42,127 bases of DNA from a virus. Position 1 is the stretch's first letter. Each line of letters opens with the position of its first letter. Both the position numbers and the translations under genes were made by a program. This document shows positions 15,047-22,249 of the stretch, piece by piece. Under the pieces are notes generated by a model. That model had not been told where the DNA came from, did not search any database, and saw nothing but the letters and a program-made list of their open reading frames with translations. Location of the stretch: IMG/VR virus record IMGVR_UViG_3300006175_000014, positions 1-42,127 of that record; one strand, given 5' to 3'.

Positions 15047-16710
15047 TATCCGCCCACGGCGCGCACGCCGGGCTTGGCCTCAGGTCGGCGCAGGAACCTG
15101 GTGACCAGCGCGCCGACGGCGTCCACCATGTCGTCGTTCGGAGCCTTGGGGAAGCCGACCATCTGCTCCTCCAGCGCCGACATGCGCTGGGTGTGCTTGA
15201 CCCGGTGGCGCTGGTAGTGCGCCAGCGCGTGCGCTGCCCGCACCCGCTTGTCGATGGTGGAGTCGATCAGCTGGATCTTGCACGGCAGATGGTGCAGGAT
15301 GTCGTACCAGTGCTCGCCGCCCTTGTTGACCTCGACCACGACCAGGCCGATCTCCGGGAACGCCTCCAGGATCTGCAGCACCTTCTGGCGCAGGCGCTCT
15401 CCGACCAGCTTGACCTGCTCGGCGTGCATGACCTCGCACGCGCCCAGGTTGCCGAATATCATGGCCGTGATGTCCTCGGCATCAGTGGTCTGGCGCCGGG
15501 GGTCCTTCCTGGGCGGCGGCATCCAGCCGACCACGGCCAACCCGGTCCAGTCGCTGGTCTTCTTGGTCTTGTCGGCTGGGTCGATCGACAGCGCCACCTT
15601 GGTCTTGAACGGCAGCGACCCATACTCGAAGTCGTCCTTGGACCAGTAGTCCCCATCCAGGCCCATCGGGCTGTTGGCAAAGTTCTTGAGATACGACCGC
15701 GTGTGCCGGATCCCCAGCAGGTAGTCCAGCGGCCACTTGGCGGGCCAGATGGAGCGCTCCGACCCGTCGTCGGCGACGATGATCGGGGCGTGGTAGTGCA
15801 CCCGTATGTTCTGCTCCCGGATCCACTCCGGGTGCTCCTCGTCCGGCTCCGTGACCGATTTGACCAGCTGGTGCACGATCGAGCCGGGCATGGTCACCGT
15901 GCCCGAGATCACCACGTCGGCGTACTCGTTCAGCGGCATGATGACATCGGTGACCGTGTTCAGACGGCCTTCGATCTGGTACTCGCTGTACTGGTCCTCG
16001 CCCGGCTCGATGTCGTCCAGGATCAGCTTGTCCGGCCGTGTGTGGCCGACCTTCATGCCCAGGGTCTTGGAGTCGGCGCCGCGCGCCCCGAACACGAACC
16101 CCGACTTGCGGATCGTCAGGCCCTTGGTGTCCGACAGCGTCATCCCGCGCGCCCGGACGGCGGGCTCGCACAGGTCGGGGAAGTCCCTTTTCAGCAGGGT
16201 GTTGGTGTCCAGCTCGTTCTTGAACGTCTGCAGGTGCATCTCCGCCTGGGTGCCCGAGTCGGCAAAGGCGGCGATGAACTTGCGGTGCCCGTGCGCCGCC
16301 TCCCACAGCGGCAGGATCAGGAAGTGCCACGTCGACTTGCCAGTCTCACGCGGGGCGACGTAGGCGTCCCGGTTCTGCCGTGGCCGCAGGGCCGGAGTCA
16401 GCACCCGCTGCAGTGCCTGCTGGCACCACTCCAGGTGCGCGTCACAAAGGGTGATCCGGTTTCTCGTGGCTGGCGCCCGCAGATGGTGGCGCAGATACAG
16501 CAGGGCGAACAGGAGGGGGTCGTACTTGGTCAGGGCGCGGCGGCCCTCGGGCGACTTGAGTAGCTTGGGGTGATGCCGGGTGACGTACGCCTGCGGGTTC
16601 AGGTCGGTAGATGTGAGCCCGGCCAGGTACGCCACCCCTCCCGCGTCAGTCGACCCTACTGAATCGCTGTCGCCGAAATTGAGAGAGGTGGCGTCCTCGG
16701 TTACCGTCAC
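15040..16710 (-). CDS. terL: Terminase large subunit
   Basis: 556 residues. ATPase domain: Walker A-like VAPRETGKST (about residue 117), Walker B KLILDDIEP with a following acidic residue, coupling motif ISGTVTMPGS. Nuclease domain: SIDPADKTKKTSDW (first Asp), VVVEVNKGG, and PNDDMVDAVGAL (last acidic pair). It packages DNA into the prohead through the portal. GTG at 16710 sits exactly six bases after TAAAAT, so the message is probably leaderless. The gene is separated from portal by the whole plus-strand island, an unusual arrangement. A dispersed motif copy lies near the N-terminus. Confidence 0.92.
   Translation of the reverse strand: MTVTEDATSLNFGDSDSVGSTDAGGVAYLAGLTSTDLNPQAYVTRHHPKLLKSPEGRRALTKYDPLLFALLYLRHHLRAPATRNRITLCDAHLEWCQQALQRVLTPALRPRQNRDAYVAPRETGKSTWHFLILPLWEAAHGHRKFIAAFADSGTQAEMHLQTFKNELDTNTLLKRDFPDLCEPAVRARGMTLSDTKGLTIRKSGFVFGARGADSKTLGMKVGHTRPDKLILDDIEPGEDQYSEYQIEGRLNTVTDVIMPLNEYADVVISGTVTMPGSIVHQLVKSVTEPDEEHPEWIREQNIRVHYHAPIIVADDGSERSIWPAKWPLDYLLGIRHTRSYLKNFANSPMGLDGDYWSKDDFEYGSLPFKTKVALSIDPADKTKKTSDWTGLAVVGWMPPPRKDPRRQTTDAEDITAMIFGNLGACEVMHAEQVKLVGERLRQKVLQILEAFPEIGLVVVEVNKGGEHWYDILHHLPCKIQLIDSTIDKRVRAAHALAHYQRHRVKHTQRMSALEEQMVGFPKAPNDDMVDAVGALVTRFLRRPEAKPGVRAVGGYA
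16632..16664. repeat. Dispersed bipartite motif, copy D
   Basis: CCACCCCTCCC at 16632-16642, 17 bases, TGAAT at 16660-16664. Within the terL N-terminal region, read as GGVA on the minus strand. Confidence 0.85.
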
Positions 16711-16711
16711 G

Positions 16712-16726
16712 CCAGTATTTTACTGG
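16712..16726 (-). promoter_or_regulatory. Leaderless promoter with embedded palindrome for terL
   Basis: TAAAAT at 16722-16717 on the minus strand, six bases, then GTG (16710): the spacing of an actinobacterial leaderless transcript. The -10 is inside a perfect 15-bp inverted repeat, CCAGTA-TTT-TACTGG, which could bind a regulator. Confidence 0.55.
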
Positions 16727-17097
16727 TGCGACCGGTGGACGGGCCACGTGTCCACGTGGTGCCAGGTGCCGGGCGCGCCGTGTCCGTCGAATGCCGTGCG
16801 GTCGACCGCCTCGGTGATCAGGCTGTTCCTGGCGAACGCGGGCGGACGGAACACGGTCAGGCCGACGTGGCGTCCGTAGACCGGGTCCCGGTCCGGGTCG
16901 TCGTGCAGCTGCGTCACCAGCGCGGACCAGCACGACCCGTCCGGCCGCGCCAGGTGCACCATCTCGCCGACGTACGCCGGGCGGACATCGGGGGCGGTGG
17001 CCCATCGGCCGACCGTGGGCACCACCGTCAAGGTGACCGAGTCCGGGTCGCCCGGCGGCAGCAGCCACCCAGAGGTCGGTAGTTGACCGCCTGTCAT
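16720..17097 (-). CDS. Hypothetical protein upstream of terL
   Basis: 125 residues. VTLTVVPTVGRWATAPDVRPAY, MVHLARPDGSCWSALVTQL and VYGRHVGLTVFRP suggest a small beta-rich domain. Not recognised. ATG at 17097; TAA overlaps the -10 of terL. Part of the minus-strand packaging operon. Confidence 0.75.
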   Translation of the reverse strand: MTGGQLPTSGWLLPPGDPDSVTLTVVPTVGRWATAPDVRPAYVGEMVHLARPDGSCWSALVTQLHDDPDRDPVYGRHVGLTVFRPPAFARNSLITEAVDRTAFDGHGAPGTWHHVDTWPVHRSHQ

Positions 17098-17104
17098 CTG
17101 AGTA

Positions 17105-17329
17105 TCACCGTACCATCAGTTGGCGAACACCGCACGGATTGTCCGCATCGGTACACCCGTCACATCGTTGATACAGCGGGCAGTGTTCCCACTGGGTCTC
17201 TGACGGGTGAAAACCACAGGTTGCGCAGTAAGGACCTCGGTACAAACGCTGGCTGCCCCACCCGCCGGTGCACTGGTCAGGCTGTCTATGCGGATTGTCA
17301 GACATCGGGACGATGTTGCGACCGGTCAT
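17105..17329 (-). CDS. Small Cys-rich zinc-finger-like protein
   Basis: 74 residues with eight Cys, including YCATCGFHPSETQWEHC and RCDGCTDADNPCG, arranged as two probable zinc knuckles. ATG at 17329 overlaps the stop of the peptidase gene (ATGA). Unknown role; small Zn proteins are frequent in this genome. Confidence 0.72.
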   Translation of the reverse strand: MTGRNIVPMSDNPHRQPDQCTGGWGSQRLYRGPYCATCGFHPSETQWEHCPLYQRCDGCTDADNPCGVRQLMVR

Positions 17330-17856
17330 GCGGCCAGCCCCAGCAGCCGGGCCCGCAGCCTGCGCAGGGCGCCGGGCGTGACGTAGCCGTCCCAGCGGCC
17401 GTCGGCGAACAGGTGCCACCCGGCCAGCTTGGCCGCCCGGTCGGCGAGCTGGCTGCAGATCATGTGCCCGGACGACCTGATGTAGTCACGCAGCCACGGC
17501 ACCGGGATGCGGAACCGGTGCAGCGCCAGCGCCAGGTAGTCCAGGAACGAGTACTTGACGCCGACGAACGAGCGGGCCCACATCGCCACGGCGGCGCCGT
17601 ACTGCGGCGGACACTCGATCCACTCGATCTCGTACCCCTGCTCCAGATATGAGGCCAGCGTGTCCCGGCGGGCGCCGCCCGGGAACGCGCCGACCACTTC
17701 TCCAGCGCCGACGTATACCAGCGCGTGCTCGATGTCGGCGAACCCGTCGCCGTTCAGCCATTGCAGGATCCTGATGACCAGGCCCCACCGGCCCCGGATC
17801 CGGACCAGCCCGATCGACCCGAGCGGCGGCTCGACCGTCTTCATCATCGCCATCAC
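17326..17856 (-). CDS. Permuted NlpC/P60-like (YiiX-type) peptidase or amidase
   Basis: 176 residues. The order is that of the permuted papain-like YiiX/DUF830 group: catalytic His first (ADIEHALVYVG, about residue 44) and catalytic Cys late (SSGHMICSQLAD, about residue 133). GLVRIRG at the start and VKYSFLDYLALAL before the Cys fit the family. Members hydrolyse amides or esters of peptides or lipids; a peptidoglycan or prohead/tail role is possible. GTG at 17856 or ATG at 17853; the latter fits the overlap with the previous stop codon. Confidence 0.75.
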   Translation of the reverse strand: MMAMMKTVEPPLGSIGLVRIRGRWGLVIRILQWLNGDGFADIEHALVYVGAGEVVGAFPGGARRDTLASYLEQGYEIEWIECPPQYGAAVAMWARSFVGVKYSFLDYLALALHRFRIPVPWLRDYIRSSGHMICSQLADRAAKLAGWHLFADGRWDGYVTPGALRRLRARLLGLAA

Positions 17857-18407
17857 AGATCCCTGATGTAGCGGTAGCGGACCGCGCCCTGCTCCGCCCC
17901 GTTCTGGTTCTCGTCCCGGGCGTACACGGCCGTGCCGTGCGTGTCGGACAACGGCGACAGCTTGTACAGGACATTGATGCTACGGGGCAGGTACCCGTCG
18001 GACAGCCGCTCCTGTCCATGTAGCGGGCCGCCGACAAACTCCAGCCGGACGCGGGCGTCCTGCGCCTTGACCCCGGACCGGTACGGACGGGACATCGCCG
18101 ACTGGTCCTGTGCGAACGCGTCGAAGCTGCTGTCCCGCCGGGCTGGCGCGGTGACATTCATGCGCAGATGGCCCTCGGCCGCCAGCCACGTAGCCGCCTC
18201 GACGCCCATCCGCTGGATCATGTTCTTGATGTAGGACTCCTGGAAGCCGGAGCCCATGCCCTCCCACTGCTCCCGGGGCACGGCCTGCCGAAGGTTGAGA
18301 CGCTGGCCGAACAGCACGGTCTCGGCCTCGATGATGTAGTACGTGTTGAGGAGGTCGGGCAGCTCAGGCGGTTCCGAGCCGGTCGGCTCGGGCTGCTCCT
18401 CGGTCAT
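17853..18407 (-). CDS. Hypothetical protein with GGPLHG motif
   Basis: 184 residues. An acidic N-terminus, a helical middle (EQWEGMGSGFQESYIKNMI), and a C-terminal beta domain with VRLEFVGGPLHGQE. The same FVGGPLDGQ motif starts a domain in the protein at 39468-39905, so the two share a small domain. Function not known. ATGA coupling on both sides. Confidence 0.78.
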   Translation of the reverse strand: MTEEQPEPTGSEPPELPDLLNTYYIIEAETVLFGQRLNLRQAVPREQWEGMGSGFQESYIKNMIQRMGVEAATWLAAEGHLRMNVTAPARRDSSFDAFAQDQSAMSRPYRSGVKAQDARVRLEFVGGPLHGQERLSDGYLPRSINVLYKLSPLSDTHGTAVYARDENQNGAEQGAVRYRYIRDL

Positions 18408-18547
18408 CGCTTACGCACACCCTTCCTCACCGGCAGGCTGTGATAGCCCGTCTTCGGCCCCCGCTCCGCCACCACCTGATCGGCCCACCTGTGGGCGAAC
18501 GTCTTGTGGGTCGCGAACAGGAAGCGCCACTGCTTCTGGCTGTGCAT
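18404..18547 (-). CDS. Short basic phage protein inside a larger frame
   Basis: 47 residues, MHSQKQWRFLFATHKTFAH..., ending SLPVRKGVRKR. The pattern xQWRxxFAT...A...YxxLPxRKG recurs in small actinophage proteins. Its TGA overlaps the next ATG (ATGA), the standard coupling here. But the whole gene lies within the 3' part of the 18411-19436 frame in another phase, and its SD is weak. A GTG at 18598 would give 64 residues. Either a true overlap or the remnant of a frameshift in the longer gene. Confidence 0.55.
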   Translation of the reverse strand: MHSQKQWRFLFATHKTFAHRWADQVVAERGPKTGYHSLPVRKGVRKR

Positions 18548-19436
18548 CGGACCCGGGCTGCTGTGCGCCCCGCCCGACCTGCTCCGCGTCGTCGGCACCG
18601 GTATCGACCTCCTGACCGGCGGTCAGCTGAGCCGCCATTTCAAACGCATCCCGCCAGCCAGGGTACCACCGGTCCAGCCTGCGGTTGCGCTCCTGGATAA
18701 ACCATTCCTCCTCGCGCTGCAGTCGCTCGGCCGCCCCCTGTACTCCCTTGACCATGGCCAACAGATAATCGTCTATCTGGTCCGTGCTGAGGCTGCCGCC
18801 GCGCGCCGGGTGGTCGTACCTGGACGCCGCCACGTCGACAAACGGCTCGTTGTCCAGCTCGGGGGGCGCGGCGGCGAACAGCCGACGCCACAGCGCGGCC
18901 CGCTCGTGCTCGGCCGGATCGCCGAATATGTCGTCCGCCATCCGGTAGGACGACATATACCGGTCGACGGGGGCGGCCCGCCGATAGATGGTGTGTTCGT
19001 CGACATACAGGCCGGACCAGGCGTCGTATCGCCAGCGGATGCCCGCGTACCAGGTCTTCCACCGTACTGTGACCGCCGGACGCGTCACCCGGTCGTACCA
19101 GTCGTGCCACGGGTAGCGCTGCTGGGCCCGCAGCGGCGCCATCGGCCACGACTCGGTACGCAGCAGCCCACTGAACCTGTGGGTGCACTGGTAGCCGATG
19201 TACTCCTGGATCGCCCGCCCCAGCTCGATGTCGTCGCTGGTCGGGTGGATCTCCATGGTCAGCCCGGTAACTGTACCGACATCCTGCCAGCCGTCCCCGC
19301 CGACCGGGGACACGAACAGCTGGGCGGGGCCCGCGTCGAACCCGAATCTGCGGGCGTACAGCTTGGGCTGGCCGAACGCGTCAGTGTCCGGGCAGGTTGG
19401 GTCCCTCTCCGGCACGGGGACGCCACCCCCCCACAT
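18411..19436 (-). CDS. Hypothetical protein, C-terminus doubtful
   Basis: 341 residues from ATG 19436 (GTG 19415 also possible). KLYARRFGFDAGPAQLFVSPVG near the start, then aromatic-rich segments (RYPWHDWYDRVTRP, WKTWYAGIRWRYDAW) and a helical stretch (LQREEEWFIQERNRRLDRW). Not recognised. After about residue 275 the protein becomes low-complexity (GAQQPGSDAQPEAVALP, GRSGGGGAGAEDG), exactly where the 18404-18547 gene begins in another frame. This suggests the original protein ended near 18600. Confidence 0.65.
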   Translation of the reverse strand: MWGGGVPVPERDPTCPDTDAFGQPKLYARRFGFDAGPAQLFVSPVGGDGWQDVGTVTGLTMEIHPTSDDIELGRAIQEYIGYQCTHRFSGLLRTESWPMAPLRAQQRYPWHDWYDRVTRPAVTVRWKTWYAGIRWRYDAWSGLYVDEHTIYRRAAPVDRYMSSYRMADDIFGDPAEHERAALWRRLFAAAPPELDNEPFVDVAASRYDHPARGGSLSTDQIDDYLLAMVKGVQGAAERLQREEEWFIQERNRRLDRWYPGWRDAFEMAAQLTAGQEVDTGADDAEQVGRGAQQPGSDAQPEAVALPVRDPQDVRPQVGRSGGGGAGAEDGLSQPAGEEGCA

Positions 19437-19857
19437 TCTCGATCTGGGCCACGTCCCGGTGGAAGGTCGTAAGGTGGTGAACGGCGTCCGAGGCGTTGAC
19501 GAACCCGGGACCGGTGCGGGGATGGTGCGGATTGCCTGCATGAACGTCGGGGTGAATGGTGGGCTCCCAGAGCCCGCTGCGCTGGTTGATCCGGCCCACT
19601 TCGCGGTTGCCATGCATCACCACCTGCTGGACGGGGGTCGCGCTGAACACGTCGTACACCAGCTCGCTGCTGTCCGGGTGCCGCACGTACTGCGGGTTGC
19701 CCAGCTGTCGGCTGGACGGATCCACCGTGCCCGGCGCCCCCGGGCTGCCTGTCCGCCCGACGTCCTGGGGCCAGCCCTTGGACGTGCGGTTGCGCATCGG
19801 TGCGTTGACGTTGCGCTCGGGCTCAGCGTTGGCCGACCCGTCAGGAAAGCCGCTCAC
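19381..19857 (-). CDS. Hypothetical protein
   Basis: 158 residues, hydrophilic, rich in Pro, Gly and Asn (RTSKGWPQDVGRTGSPGAPG), with ELVYDVFSATPVQQVVMHGN in the middle and HVAQ/HLTTFHRDVAQIENVGG-type helix near the end. Not recognised. GTG at 19857; overlaps neighbours at both ends by 17-56 bases. Confidence 0.68.
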   Translation of the reverse strand: MSGFPDGSANAEPERNVNAPMRNRTSKGWPQDVGRTGSPGAPGTVDPSSRQLGNPQYVRHPDSSELVYDVFSATPVQQVVMHGNREVGRINQRSGLWEPTIHPDVHAGNPHHPRTGPGFVNASDAVHHLTTFHRDVAQIENVGGWRPRAGEGPNLPGH

Positions 19858-20026
19858 GGTACCTCCCGATCAGCTCGTCGATCTGCTCGATCTTCTGCTC
19901 CAGCACGCAGTTCAGACAGCGCATCCAGGGGTGCGGTGTGTGCCTGCACAGGGAGCACGGGCCGCCGACCTGGTCGGTCAGCGGCTGGCCCTGGCACACC
20001 CTCGACTCATCGACCAAGGTCGCCAT
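19841..20026 (-). CDS. Small Cys-rich protein
   Basis: 61 residues. CSLCRHTPHPWMRCLNC is a CxxC-x10-CxxC zinc ribbon, followed by a helix (LEQKIEQIDELIGRYRERLS). ATG at 20026. It overlaps the 173-residue gene upstream by 20 bases and the next gene by 17. Probably a small metal-stabilised protein; function unknown. Confidence 0.75.
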   Translation of the reverse strand: MATLVDESRVCQGQPLTDQVGGPCSLCRHTPHPWMRCLNCVLEQKIEQIDELIGRYRERLS

Positions 20027-20528
20027 GCTGGCCCCTTATCCATGAGGCGACCTGCTCGTCGGAGTACCCCGACGCTACCAATCGGTCGATGAACGTGGGG
20101 CGGATCACCCGGTGCTGCGGGTGGGAGTACAGCCGCGTGGTGCTGGCGCCCACCGCCGACCGGATCGACGCCTTCTCCGCCTCCCGGGCGTACACGCAGT
20201 CGGCGTCGGACGCGTGCATCAGCGGACACTGCCGGAAGTAGGCGGTGCCCGGCTTGACATCCTTGGTGACGAACGGCGTGTCCAGTATCCGGCCGCCCGC
20301 CACCCTGTCCAGGTCCACCGGCACGCCGGGCTGGATGTAGAACTCGATGAACGCCTTGACATCCACCTCGTTCAGGTATACCACGCACGGGTACATCGCG
20401 GTATGCTTGAATATCTCCTCGACGCCCTTGTGCAACTCGGCCATCATCCGAGGCGGGTCACACTTGTACTCGCCGAACGGGCCGACGTGTACGTCCTTCC
20501 CGCCGCGCCGCGCTCCCGGGTAGGTCAC
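20007..20528 (-). CDS. Hypothetical protein
   Basis: 173 residues. KDVHVGPFGEYKCDPPRMMAE, then AMYPCVVYLNEVDVKAFIEF and CPLMHASDADCVYAREAE. Not recognised. The C-terminal helix (RPTFIDRLVASGYSDEQVAS) resembles a short UBA-like or helical tail. GTG at 20528 overlaps the previous TGA (GTGA). Confidence 0.75.
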   Translation of the reverse strand: MTYPGARRGGKDVHVGPFGEYKCDPPRMMAELHKGVEEIFKHTAMYPCVVYLNEVDVKAFIEFYIQPGVPVDLDRVAGGRILDTPFVTKDVKPGTAYFRQCPLMHASDADCVYAREAEKASIRSAVGASTTRLYSHPQHRVIRPTFIDRLVASGYSDEQVASWIRGQHGDLGR

Positions 20529-20986
20529 GTCCTCACCGCCTGCTGTATCGCTCGCCGGACCTCAGACACCGCCTGCCTGGCCTCGGCCGCCACCCATCCC
20601 CGATAGAACAGGTTGGCCTTGTCCTTGGCTCGGACCAGCTTTTCTTGCAGCTGCGCCAGCTGATCCTGATACTCCCGGTGCAGCTCGTCTGCGTCCTGGC
20701 GGGACTGCTTGATCTGACCCAGAAGGTTGTCGACCTGGCGCTGATTCAGCTCACTCTCGGCGGTCACCGCGTCCTTCAGGTCGACCGCCAGCAGGGCACG
20801 CAGCCGCTCCAGCTCGCGCCCGCGCGCCGCGTTCTGCTGGTCCAAAAGCCGGACCCGCTCGGCGAAGTCGGGGCACTCGTTGGCGTGCAACCAGTCGACG
20901 ATCTCGCGTACCGGCCCGGCGTCGATCACCTCGCGGCACAGCTCCGGGTCGCCGTCCTGCGGTGCCAGATTCTCGACCTCGATCAC
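20525..20986 (-). CDS. Coiled-coil protein
   Basis: 153 residues from GTG 20986 (GTGA overlap). After a short acidic N-terminus with CPDFAERVRLLDQQN, residues about 50-135 form one long charged helix of coiled-coil type (LNQRQVDNLLGQIKQSRQ, YQDQLAQLQEKLVRAKDKA). Unknown function; dimerising adaptor is a reasonable guess. Confidence 0.75.
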   Translation of the reverse strand: MIEVENLAPQDGDPELCREVIDAGPVREIVDWLHANECPDFAERVRLLDQQNAARGRELERLRALLAVDLKDAVTAESELNQRQVDNLLGQIKQSRQDADELHREYQDQLAQLQEKLVRAKDKANLFYRGWVAAEARQAVSEVRRAIQQAVRT

Positions 20987-21243
20987 AGCAGGCTCCCCAC
21001 GGTCTGGCCCTCGGTGCCGCCGGGGCATTCGTGGCCGATGACGGCCTGGATGATGTCGATGGCCAGCACGTAGTACGACCCGCCCTCGTCCGGCGGCATG
21101 GCCGGTACGTACACCTCCGGTGCGTCGCACAGCAGGTGGCCGACCATCAGGCCGGTACCGTCGTCGGCGTGCCGCGTGGTCACCGTGTGCGGAGCCGGTG
21201 CGCTGGCCGGGCGCGGCTCAGGCGCTGCCGGTGTGGGCGACAT
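20983..21243 (-). CDS. Small hypothetical protein
   Basis: 86 residues. Pro/Ala-rich first 20, then HTVTTRHADDGTGLMVGHLL, YVPAMPPDEGG and SYYVLAIDIIQAVIGHECPG. Not recognised. ATG at 21243 overlaps the 3' end of the ubiquitin-like gene by 26 bases. Confidence 0.7.
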   Translation of the reverse strand: MSPTPAAPEPRPASAPAPHTVTTRHADDGTGLMVGHLLCDAPEVYVPAMPPDEGGSYYVLAIDIIQAVIGHECPGGTEGQTVGSLL

Positions 21244-21799
21244 CGAACACCGTCCCTCTCTGTCGGATCCTGACGCTCTGTCCCCGGGTCAAGACGCCGC
21301 CACCTCCGCCGTCCGTCTCGGTACGCCGGTACGTCACCGTCGGGTTAAGCTCGGGGTCCATGTCGGCGAAGATGACCACGTCAGAGTAGGTCAGTCGGCC
21401 GTCGCGGGTCTCTACCTCATACGATCGGCCGTTGATCGTGACGAAGTAGACGGGCTCGGGCTCGACCACCACGTCGAACTCTTCCACCCAGACCATCGCG
21501 CGGATCATCGTCCAGCCGTCCGGAACGGCGGCGTCCTCGGCCACCGTCAGGTACGGGCCGCGCACCAGCTGCAGACTTCTGGACCTGACCAGGCCGAGCA
21601 GGTAGGCGCATGCCGCTCGGCCGACCGCGCCCCAGTGGTCGCCCGCCTTGCCGCTCTTGGCCAGCGTGTCGAAGTAGTACGCCACGGCGCCCTTGTCGTC
21701 GGGCGACTGCAGCGAGATCGTCACCCGGTCGAAGTCCGGCCACTGCAGGGCCGGTGTCCCCAGGTCGATCCGTGTCAGCGGGGTGTTGGCTGGCTTCAT
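21218..21799 (-). CDS. Protein with C-terminal ubiquitin-like (multiubiquitin-type) domain
   Basis: 193 residues. The N-terminal 110 residues are unassigned (FDRVTISLQSPDDKGAVAYY). The last 80 match the bacterial multi-ubiquitin beta-grasp pattern: YFVTINGRSYEVETRDGRLT, YSDVVIFADMDPELNPTVTY, GQSVRIRQRGTVFDVAHTGS. It ends in ...HTGSA, not the diglycine of conjugated ubiquitin. Similar domains occur in bacterial operons with E1/E2/JAB proteins. Fold assignment is fairly sure by pattern; conjugation is not shown. The genome also encodes a JAMM/MPN peptidase at 35.0 kb. ATG 21799 lies behind GGGTAGTGTAC, similar to the -10 region at 36.58 kb. Confidence 0.7.
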   Translation of the reverse strand: MKPANTPLTRIDLGTPALQWPDFDRVTISLQSPDDKGAVAYYFDTLAKSGKAGDHWGAVGRAACAYLLGLVRSRSLQLVRGPYLTVAEDAAVPDGWTMIRAMVWVEEFDVVVEPEPVYFVTINGRSYEVETRDGRLTYSDVVIFADMDPELNPTVTYRRTETDGGGGGVLTRGQSVRIRQRGTVFDVAHTGSA

Positions 21800-21805
21800 A
21801 GTACA

Positions 21806-22249
21806 CTACCCTACCGCACCGGTTGCCCAGGCGGCCAGCAGGGTCAGCCCGGCGGCGACCGCCAGCAGGCCGTGAGTCTCAGCCAGAGCCCTTCTGAGGG
21901 TCTTGGAGGGTCCCACGCGGGCCCAGGCTATCCCGGTGGCCGCCGCCAGGCACAAGACGCTGGACAGTACCACTCCGGCCCAGCCGTGCACCACGACGTA
22001 CGGCAGGGCGGGCAGAATCGTGCCCAGGCCGGTGGTCGAGCCGATGGTGAGCGATGCGAACAGCCCGTGCTCGCTGTCGGACAGCCACTCGCCGCCGCCC
22101 ATGCTGATCACCCCGCCGATCGCCAGCCCGACCGTGGTCAGCCACATCGCCCGGGGATCGTGGGCCAGCTGGAACACCGCGCCCAGCACGGTGACCAGCC
22201 CGTCGAACGCCCCGAACACGGCCGGTCGGATCAGCTTCCTGACGTCCAT
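21806..22249 (-). CDS. VIT/CCC1-family-like membrane protein
   Basis: 147 residues with four or five hydrophobic segments. The first segment RPAVFGAFDGLVTVLGAVF matches the VIT entry motif (R-D-A-V-x-G-x-x-D-G-L-V-S/T), and IGGVISMGGGEWLSDSEHG matches the VIT metal-site helix (SMxxGEYxSxxxxxE) except that the acidic set is reduced. The last helices follow TILPALPYVVVHG, as in the family. It is shorter than cellular VIT proteins (about 230). Possibly an Fe/Mn transporter fragment or a membrane protein repurposed by the phage. It overlaps TerS at its start and ends at the ubiquitin-like gene. Confidence 0.65.
   Translation of the reverse strand: MDVRKLIRPAVFGAFDGLVTVLGAVFQLAHDPRAMWLTTVGLAIGGVISMGGGEWLSDSEHGLFASLTIGSTTGLGTILPALPYVVVHGWAGVVLSSVLCLAAATGIAWARVGPSKTLRRALAETHGLLAVAAGLTLLAAWATGAVG

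Noticed and set aside
19427-19440. CGCCACCCCCCCA as another dispersed motif copy
   Set aside because: The CTCCC part is missing and no TGAA follows at 14-17 bases; same for the C-run at 30590 and near-matches at 8966 and 9607.
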